Shown piece by piece: positions 56,407 to 64,000 of a stretch of DNA of 64,000 bases. Origin of the DNA: Galeopsis tetrahit (lineage: Eukaryota; Streptophyta; Magnoliopsida; Lamiales; Lamiaceae); assembly GCA_963675135.1 (NCBI GenBank), contig OY776129.1:51968141-52032140 (forward strand), in the 5' to 3' direction. The position numbers and the translations under genes are program-made. Position 1 is the first letter of the stretch. Every line of letters begins with the position of its first letter. The notes below the pieces were generated by a model, which searched no databases, was not told where the DNA came from, and worked only from the letters and a program-made list of their open reading frames with translations.

Positions 56407-58707
56407 ATGGCTAACAATGCAGTTCCAGGAGATGCTGTCAATACCATCAACAACATGGGTCCAAATCAAGTGAATCATATTTCACATCATAAATTGCCAA
56501 TGTTCTCAATTGAGAACTATGATTTCTGGAAGATCAGAATGAGAGCACATCTTGCCTGCCAGCATGATGAAATGCTCAAAGTCATCACCAGAGGGCCCTT
56601 CACATTCACCAAAGTAAATCCCAAGATCACTGATGCACAGAAAGCAGATCCAAGGGAATTGCTACCAAAGGATGAGGATGAGCTTACAGCTGAAGAAAGA
56701 AAAAGGCACAATTTGAACTACATTGCCATGAATACTTTGTACCAAACCATTCCAGATGCAGTGATGGGAAGAGTGTACCACTGCACAACAACAAAAGAGA
56801 TTTGGGACACCTTAGCACTTATGTGTGAAGGTACCCAAAAGATAAAAGAAAACAAGCTTCAAGTGGCTATCCAAAAATATGAACAATTTTCTATGGAGCC
56901 AAATGAAACTATTGATCATCTTGATGGCAGATTCACTGACATCATGAATGAGATAAACTCTCTTGGCAAGTTCTATGCCAAAAGAGAAGTTGCTTTGAAA
57001 ATTCTGAGAAGTCTCACATCCAAGTGGGACATATACTCTGTCATGATGCAAAACACCAGCAATCTTGACAACATGCCCATGCAGCAAGTGTTCTCTGAAC
57101 AGAAAGAAAGTGCATGATGAGCCATCCTCCTCAAGCAAAGGTGTTGCTTTCAAAGCTGTTGAAACAGAAAAGAAGAATACACAAAGATCTTCTCAAACTG
57201 TTTCCAAGTCTGAAATGAAGGAGGAGCTGGCACTCATGGCCAGGAGATTTGAGAAGCTCAACTCCAGATTTGGTAGATACAAAAAGTTCTACCAAGACAA
57301 CAGAACCAGAAGGAGATTCAGCTCTCCTGACAACAAATTAGAGGACAAAGTCTCTGATGAAAAGAAAGAAGATAGATATGCTGACAGAAAGAAGTACAGC
57401 AAAGCTGAATCATCATCATCAAGGAGGAAGGAGTCCTCAAGCAAGAAGAATGATGATGAAGATGTGTGTTACAACTGCCAGAAAAAGGGTCATTTGCAGT
57501 ATGATTGTCCTGACCTAAGTTCAAAGGAAAGAAAAGAAAGGCAGAACAAAAGAGACAAAAGGTTGAATAACAGGAAGGCCATGGTAGCTGGAGAATCAAC
57601 AAGTGAAGAGAGTGTGTATTCTTCTGATGATGGCTATTCTCCAACAGTGACAGTGATGATGACTATCAAATGGCCTTTGAAAATGAAGAGGTATGTTCAT
57701 CTTCCAACTCTTCAAATAACACACATGAGTCCAGTGAAATCCACTTGAAACTCAACTTTGGGAAGTTACTTGAGGATTTCACCAGACTACAAGAAGTATG
57801 CAATATGGCATTGAGAGAAAATGAGCTGTTGAATTCTAAAGTTCAAACTCCCAACCTTCCTGAACCAGAGTTTGACTTTAAATCAATTGAGTTGTATCAA
57901 CAGACTATGAGAGAACATGATGAAATGTCTCTCAAAGTCACTAAACAACAAAAGCTGATTGATGAACAAGAACTAGCTTTGAGGAAAAAAGATTTTGATC
58001 TTAGAACCCTTCAAGCTAAATTTGACAATCTCTCAAATGAATTTGATACTCTTAAATTGAGTGAGGGGAGCTTAAAAATGAAGATGTCTGCCTTGAACAA
58101 ATCCGCTAAAGCAATAGAGGAAATTCAAGGGTTTCAAAGATAATTTGCTCAAAAAGGTGGAATAGGCTATAATCCATCTGAACCCTCACCTGGTCTTAGT
58201 ATTGCTTCAACAAGCAATTCAAAGATGATCTTTGTAAGATCAGTGGCTCAGCAAAATGAAATAGAAGTAAATCAACCACTGATCAAGGGAAAGGGTAAAG
58301 AAATCCTTATACCTACTCTAGTAAACAATGCTTCTAAACCCATACCTAAGGAAAAGGTTAAGAACATTGTATACAAGAGGTATGAGGTTCAGAAGGGAAG
58401 AACCAATGGAAGGTCAAACCATCTGAACACTCATCAGTGGAGTTGTCCAAACTCTGCTCAGAAAAGGCCAACTCAAATGAGGCAACCTCAACTGAATAGA
58501 TTAAGGACCAACCCCACTGATAGGTATAACAGCTTTAGGAAGCCTGGACCTTTCATGCCAAAAGGAAAAGACCATCCAAGCCCCCATCCTCAAAGGTCTT
58601 ACCAAGCTGCACCTAAGTTTAGTAACTTCAGGAGATATGCCCCAAAGAAATTCACAAACTCTCCTGAACCTTACAAGACTAACACTTATGCACAGAAATC
58701 ACCCTAG
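56407..58707 (+). pseudogene. SIRE-like gag (UBN2-type with CCHC knuckle), broken
   Basis: The ATG at 56407 opens a copia gag with LPMFSIENYDFWKIRMRAHL, KEIWDTLALMCEGTQKIKE and FTDIMNEINSLGK. A frame change at about 57065-57115 leads to a basic stretch and the zinc knuckle CYNCQKKGHLQYDCP (near 57467), another at about 57670 leads to a coiled-coil-like segment (LRENELLNSK, TLQAKFDNLSNEFDTLKL), then in-frame TAA at 58141 and TAG at 58705 interrupt a Pro/Lys/Asn-rich tail. Long gag with a coiled-coil and basic tail is typical of the SIRE lineage. It would form the particle; not functional here. Confidence 0.8.
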
Positions 58708-58850
58708 GCATTTAAGGGAAGGACTGTGTATGTAGATGTAAAAGGAAACCAAGTCAGTCACTTTGAGTCAATCAGAGTAATCAGGCAGATTTGGGTTCCA
58801 AAAGGTACAGCTAACCCTCTAGGACCCAACATTCAAAGGGTACCTAAAGT

Positions 58851-59498
58851 TTGACTTTGCAGGACTGCAAGGACCACACGAAGAAGAAAAGAATCAACAA
58901 GAAAACAGCATGGTACTTGGACAGTGGATGTTCAAGACACATGACTGGAAACAAGGAGCTTCTCTCAGAGTTCATTGAAAAAAATGGTCCTTCAGTAACC
59001 TTTGGAGACAGCTCTCAAGGGATCACAAGAGGTTATGGTACATTAAACATTGGTAGTGTCAAAATTACTGATGTTTCATATGTTCTAGGCCTAAAATATA
59101 ATTTGTTGTCTATTAGTCAAATCTGTGATAGAGGATATAGTGTTGAATTTGCACCAAATGAATGCATTATCAAAGATAATTCAACACAACAGGTGCTGCT
59201 AACAGGGGTGAGAAAGGGAAATGTCTATTTTGCAGATTGGAGCAAAACCCCTGAAGCAGTCTGTCTAGTTGCCAGAAGCACAAGTGAGCAAAGCTGGCTA
59301 TGGCACAAGAGACTGAATCACCTAAACTTCAAAACCATCAACAAGTTAGCAAGAAACTCTCTAGTAAAGGGCTGCCAAATCAAGTGTTCAACAAGGAACA
59401 TGTATGTCAGCCATGTCAGGAAGGAAAGCAGATCAAAGCTTCATTCAAAGGAAAGCCTGTCATTTCAACTGAGTGAGTTCTTCAACTACTGCATATGA
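58851..59498 (+). pseudogene. SIRE-like protease and pre-integrase region
   Basis: Reads AWYLDSGCSRHMTG, the protease active site in its SIRE form (DSG with C), then FGDSSQGITRGYGTL, LLSISQICDRGY and the integrase zinc-binding start SWLWHKRLNHLNF. Near 59395 a frameshift hides the C..C half (the other frame reads CQPCQEGKQ). The frame before it (up to 58850) also differs, so gag and protease are separated by an indel. Confidence 0.8.
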
Positions 59499-60709
59499 AT
59501 TTATTTGGTCCATTTATCCCAGTAAGTATAAATGGAATAAAATATGCTCTAGTAGTTGTTGATGATTTCTCCAGGTACACTTGGGTGGTATTTCTTCTGA
59601 ACAAAAAGGAGACCCAAGTCAAGCTACCTGAATTGATGATGAGATTGAGCAATGAAAAGGGCCTAAGCATTGTCAAGATCAGATCAGACAAAGGCACAGA
59701 ATTCATAAACTCATACATCAATGAGTACTGCAGCAAGAATGGCATCACTCATGAGACTTCATCAGCAAGAACACCTCAACAAAATGGGGTTGCTGAAAGA
59801 AGAAACAGAACCTTGAAAGAGGCAGCAAGAACCTTGATTGCTGAATCCAAATTGCCAAAAAGGTTCTGGACTGAAGCCATTAACACTGCATGCCACACTC
59901 AAAACAGATCTTTAATCACCAAAGGTCAAGGTAAAACTCCATATGAATTATGGAAAGGTAGATTGCCCACTGTTGCCTATTTTCATATATTTGGTTGTAA
60001 GTGTTTCATTCACAATAATGGGAAAGAGCAATTGAAAGCCTTTGACAGCAAAGCTGATGAAGGAATATTTGTTGGATATTCACAAATCAGCAAAGCTTAC
60101 AGAGTCTACAATTGCAAAACCCTTATTGTGGAAGAAACACCACATGTTGTGTTTGATGAATATATTAGTGAATTCAGGGATAGAAACCTGAATATTGATG
60201 AGATAACACAAAGAACAACCAGACTAAGACTTCAAAGCAAGAAAACAGTGTTTGTAGATGTTGCCCAGCCTGAACTTGATGACAATAAAAAATTGGACAA
60301 CCTACCTGATGGCAATCAACCAGAAGTCAATCCACCTGAAGTAAGAATTGAACTGACTGACCCCATCCCAGTTCAAAATCAGGTAACAACTACCAATGAA
60401 GAAGCAGGCAAAGCTGAGGTAGTAAATGGATCCAATATTCAAGGGGGAACCAATGAAAATGTCAACTTATCTGACAATGAGGACAACACCCCTGAATATG
60501 ATCCTGAACTTGATCCTTCAATTAACTTTCCTGAATTTAATGAGTCTAGTGATCCAACTTCAGAAGAAGACAATCCTCCTGAAGGGATCAGGTCTAGAAG
60601 GACTTGGTTGCATGACCACCCAACTAGCCCGATACTTGGTAATCCAAGTGAAGGGATCAAAACTAGAAGGTTTCATAGAGAAAGTGCTTTGTTTTGTTGC
60701 TTCCTTTAA
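59495..60709 (+). pseudogene. SIRE-like integrase and pol linker
   Basis: Catalytic region VVVDDFSRYTWVVFL, IRSDKGTEF and QQNGVAERRNRTL (Asp, Asp, Glu present), then KRFWTEAINTACHTQNRSLI and GYSQISKAYRVYN of the C-terminal part. A long acidic, Asn/Pro-rich linker (about codons 250-380) precedes RT. The frame ends at TAA 60707-60709, but the same frame continues with EPKDIEKALQDTNWIIAMQE, so this stop and the TGA at 60806-60808 (where Trp of NEVWELV is expected) are nonsense changes within one pol. Confidence 0.8.
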
Positions 60710-60814
60710 GAACAGGAACCAAAAGATATTGAGAAAGCACTTCAAGACACCAACTGGATCATAGCCATGCAAGAAGAGCTGAACCAGTTCACCAGAAATG
60801 AAGTATGAGAGCTG

Positions 60815-62245
60815 GTGGATAGGCCAACTCATCAAGATGTCATTGGAACCAAATGGGTGTTTAAAAATAAGAAAAATGAAAATGACATCATTGTGAGGAA
60901 CAAAGCAAGACTGGTGGCCAAGGGATATTGTCAATCTGAGGGGATTGATTATGATGAAACATTTGCTCCAGTGGCCAGACTTGAGGCAATCAGACTCTTC
61001 CTAGCATATGCAGCTCACATGAGATTCAAGGTGTATCAAATGGATGTGAAGAGTGCATTTCTCAATGGAGTACTCAAAGAAGAAGTGTATGTTGAGCAGC
61101 CCCCAGGCTTTGAAGAAGGAGACAATGTGTACAGATTAAAGAAAGCCCTCTATGGCTTAAAGCAAGCTCCAAGAGCTTGGTATGACACCTTATCACAGTT
61201 CCTTCTAGATCATGGTTTTGTCAAAGGCACTGTTGACAGAACCTTGTTCAGAATCTGTGAAGGAGATGATATTTTGTTAGTCCAAATCTATGTGGATGAC
61301 ATTATATTTGGATCTCCAAATGAGAAGCTGTGTGAGAAATTCTCCAAACTCATGCAGAGCAAATTTGAGATGTCCATGATGGGATTGATGAATTTCTTTC
61401 TAGGACTTCAAGTCACTCAATCAAAGAAAGGAATATTCATCAATCAGGCCAAGTATACAAGGGACATGATCAAGAAATTTGGATGTGCTACAAGCAAGCC
61501 AGTCAGAATTCCTATAAATACAAACTGGAAGATGGATCCTATTGAAAGTGGAGAATCAACAAACTCCACTAATTACAGAGGAATCATAGGATCCTTGCTA
61601 TATCTCACTGCAAGTAGGCCTGATATCACATTTGCAGTTGGAGTTTGTGCAAGATTTCAAGCAAATCCAAAGAAGAGTCACCTTGATGCTGCCAAGAGAA
61701 TTCTAAGATATCTCAAGGGAACTGAGAATCTTGGATTATGGTATCCAGCTGATGATAACATTGAGCTCACTGGATATTCAGATGTAGATTATGGAGGATG
61801 TAGAATTGACAGAAAATCCACCTCTGGAACATGTCAATTCTTGGGCAGCAAGCTAATCTCATGGTTCTCCAAGAAGCAAAATACAGTTGCCACATCAACA
61901 ACTGAAGCAGAATATGTAGCAGCTGAAAGTTGCTGTGCTCAGATACTTTGGCTCAGGCAGCAACTTAGAGATTACAAAGTCATCACCAATAAAGTTCCAA
62001 TATTCTGTGACAACAACAGTGCAATTGCTATTTCACAAAATCCAGTGCTCCACACCAGATGCAAACATGTTGATATCAAGCATCACTTCATAAGGGATCG
62101 TGTGGAGAAGAAAGATATCAAGCTTATCAAAATCCACACTGATAAGCAAAAAGCTGATATCTTAACTAAGCCATTAGCTGAAGCAAGGTTTCTGGAACTT
62201 TCAGCTGAATTGGGCTTACTTGATCCAGGGAAGATGGAGAAATGA
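60815..62245 (+). pseudogene. SIRE-like reverse transcriptase-RNase H
   Basis: 476 codons with GTKWVFKNKKNE, RLVAKGYCQSEGIDYDETFAPV, YQMDVKSAFLNGVLKEEVYV, YGLKQAPRAWYD and IYVDDIIFGSPN (RT active site), then RNase H with GYSDVDYGG (DADW in most relatives), STTEAEYVAAE, CDNNSAIAIS and KHVDIKHHFIRD. All catalytic acids remain, so this half alone looks usable, but it is cut off by the nonsense codon at 60806. The real start is upstream, inside pol. Confidence 0.85.
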
Positions 62246-62915
62246 AGAAAGAAGCTCAAATGAAGGGGAAAGTTCATTAAGTTGAACTTCAGCAAGGTTG
62301 ACCAACCTCACTGAAGCTGTCTGCCAAAAAGGGAAACTCAGTAGAGTTGTCCATATAACCTTCAGCAATGTTGGTCAGGAAAATTGACCTTGTGGGACCC
62401 ATTCAGCAACATTGGGACCCACTCAGGCATTTTGGTCAGTTATTTTGACCAAAACAGAAGTCAAAACACATCTCAGGATGTTTGTCCAAGTTAATAGGGT
62501 GATAATTGCTATTTTTAGCATTGATTGGACATTTAAAAGATTTCTTGGGCTAAGATTAGACTATTTTAGGATGGCGTGTGATATTAAGGTTTTTGCCCCC
62601 AAAATGGCACATCTGCATTTAATGCAAAAATCTCCTTTAAGATTGCATTAATTACTGTGCTATCATCAAAGCCATTGATTAACATTAAACCTTCATCAAA
62701 CCGTTCTAAAGCCCACTACCCCACCATATCCAATTGGTTTTAAGTTTTATCCACCCTCAAAAGCTATTAACCAACGGTTAATAAATCCTCCACATATAAA
62801 AACACTCAGTTTTTACCCTCATTCCTCACGCACTCATATTTCAAACCCTTAAGCATTTTTGAAAAGCTCTCCAAACTTTCAAACCCTCCATTCATCTCTT
62901 TCAAAAAAATTATCC
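62246..62915 (+). other. Region between pol and ORF3
   Basis: The first 300 bp repeat the words TTCAGCAA(T/G)GTTG(G/A)TCAG and GGGACCCA(T/C)TCAG several times. The last 120 bp have a TATA box and a pyrimidine-rich, ATG-free leader right up to the ORF3 start. No ORF of note. Confidence 0.6.
62795..62802 (+). promoter_or_regulatory. Candidate TATA box for ORF3
   Basis: TATAAAAA lies 121 bp upstream of the ORF3 ATG. A start about 30 bp downstream would leave a leader of about 90 nt rich in C/T (ACCCTCATTCCTCAC) with no upstream ATG. Inferred from sequence only. Confidence 0.45.
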
Positions 62916-64000
62916 ATGGCACCCAAAATCAAAAGAGAAGAACTTGTAGACTTCAATGATCCATCCTTGGATATTGATTTCTCATATCTTAGTAATACAA
63001 ACTTCCTATGGTTCGAGAAGCTTGTGGCTTTTGATAGCCATGATGAAGATGTTCATCCAGTCCTTCAATGGCTTAGGGACGCTGGGCTTGAAAAATTCTT
63101 AGGCACCAAGCCTGACTCTTGCCTAAACCCATTTATGGCTGAATTCTTTGCCCATCTAAGATGGAAGGGCAAGAAAGGTGATGTGTGCACCAAGATCACA
63201 TATGCAGAGGAAGAAGAGGAGGAAACTCAACACACCATCATCTTCACTTCTGAAGATCTTGATGCCAGCTTTGGGCTACCCTCAGAAGGCCTGAATCCAG
63301 AACTCTACAGAGAAGGAGAGGAACAAGAGTTCTCTGATCCATGGATGAAAGTACCTAAGAAGTTGGTAAGTGCTCAAAATAAGAAAACTCTAAAACCAAC
63401 CTATGAGCACTTGTTTGATTGTATTGTGAAGAGTCTGTTAAGCCATTCTGGGAGTCTTGAACAAATCAGCTTGCCAAAGTTGAGGGTAATGGCTGCTGTG
63501 ATTGACTCTGCTGAAAAGAGAGTCAAGTTTGACTGGAAAAGGTTCATTCTAGGAAAAATGATGAATGAAAAGTTTAAATTCAAGGAGGTAAAGCACCACA
63601 AGGTGGTGGTGGATGGGAAGCTCCTATTTTGTACAAGAGCAAGTCTGCTCTTGGAAAGATTTGCTCACTGCAGATTTACTCACTACACACATCTTCAAGC
63701 CAAGCCAAAGCCATTTCCAGCCCAAAAGGTGATGTTTAGGAAGATGTCCTCAAAAACTGAGAAGAGGAAGCAAGGGGCAGCATCCAAGCAAGCCCTAACA
63801 ATTGCAAATGTTCCCAGATCCTCCCCAAGGAAGAGGAAAGCTCAGCCTGTGAAAACTCAGCCCAAAATGAAAAAGATGAAACAGATTCTCAGTGAATCTT
63901 CTCCTGAAAGTCAGTCTAGAAGTGGAGGAGCCACTTCTGAGGAAATTGATAGAGTGGAGAAAGGAGGAGTCAACCCTCCTGAAGAAAGAGAAGAACTCAG
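62916..64000 (+). CDS. SIRE-type copia third ORF (putative plant transposon protein), 3' partial
   Basis: ATG at 62916 (context TATCCATGGC) opens a frame uninterrupted to the last base: 361 codons plus two bases, stop outside the window. N-terminal DFNDPSLDIDFSYLS, then FLWFEKLVAF, NPFMAEFFAHLRWKGKKGD and FTSEDLDASFGLP, which parallel the ORF at 1-1473 (VYEFYSCL ... FTPELINDFLHL); then LFDCIVKSLLSHSG, LPKLRVMAAVID and KMMNEKFKFKEV. The C-terminal part is very basic (SSKTEKRKQG, RSSPRKRKAQ, KMKKMKQ), nuclear-localisation-like, then acidic. No signal peptide or membrane helix, so an envelope role is not supported by what is visible. Function unknown; the position after RNase H is typical of SIRE elements. 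Confidence 0.75.
   Translation, partial: MAPKIKREELVDFNDPSLDIDFSYLSNTNFLWFEKLVAFDSHDEDVHPVLQWLRDAGLEKFLGTKPDSCLNPFMAEFFAHLRWKGKKGDVCTKITYAEEEEEETQHTIIFTSEDLDASFGLPSEGLNPELYREGEEQEFSDPWMKVPKKLVSAQNKKTLKPTYEHLFDCIVKSLLSHSGSLEQISLPKLRVMAAVIDSAEKRVKFDWKRFILGKMMNEKFKFKEVKHHKVVVDGKLLFCTRASLLLERFAHCRFTHYTHLQAKPKPFPAQKVMFRKMSSKTEKRKQGAASKQALTIANVPRSSPRKRKAQPVKTQPKMKKMKQILSESSPESQSRSGGATSEEIDRVEKGGVNPPEEREEL

Noticed and set aside
62916..64000. Envelope protein
   Set aside because: No signal peptide, membrane helix or Cys pattern is visible in the open part; 'env-like' would be a positional label only.

Overview
The window is nuclear DNA of a flowering plant. It is AT-rich, its one intact host gene has plant-type introns, and the mobile elements are typical of eudicots: Ty1-copia including SIRE-type elements with a third ORF, an L1-type LINE, Stowaway, Tourist, hAT, Mutator-like and CACTA elements. 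The species cannot be fixed from sequence alone. Almost everything except one gene is transposon-derived or unannotated AT-rich spacer.

Layout, left to right. 1-2912 is the 3' part of a SIRE-like copia element: a long open third ORF cut by the left edge, then a 799-bp 3' LTR. An orphan exon-like piece (3041-3390) follows. 4934-7648 (minus) is the only host gene that looks complete: a LEAF RUST 10 resistance-locus-like receptor kinase of 4 exons, including a 33-nt microexon, giving 685 codons in frame. 7.6-14.1 kb is AT-rich spacer with nested MITEs and a 1.6-kb long-inverted-repeat (Mutator-like) element. 14.36-16.7 kb (minus) holds an RNase H remnant abutting a truncated copia element with a very short LTR. 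19.2-26.05 kb contains a possible SINE, an hAT-like MITE and a near full-length L1-type LINE (ORF1, ORF2, broken RNase H, A-rich tail). 26.3-30.1 kb has a solo LTR with target duplication, a second Mutator-like inverted-repeat element and an hAT-like MITE. 32457-35598 is a non-autonomous CACTA element with gene-like interior sequence. 36.3 kb holds an ankyrin-repeat gene fragment. 38.1-41.95 kb is a run of MITEs: two PIF/Harbinger-type elements sharing one TAA, then a Stowaway split by a 1.3-kb hAT-like element.

42922-52266 is a head-to-tail tandem array of a defective copia element (LTR-like, internal, LTR-like, internal with deletion, partial third copy). The units share the same frameshift, so the array arose by recombination after the element had decayed. 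55774-64000 is a second SIRE-like element running off the right edge. Its gag-pol is broken by several stops and frameshifts, but its third ORF is fully open to the window edge and is preceded by a TATA-box/pyrimidine-rich leader that looks like its own promoter.

Apart from the receptor kinase, the genes do not form a pathway. The logic of the region is successive insertion, nesting, deletion and recombination of mobile elements around one defence-type receptor gene.
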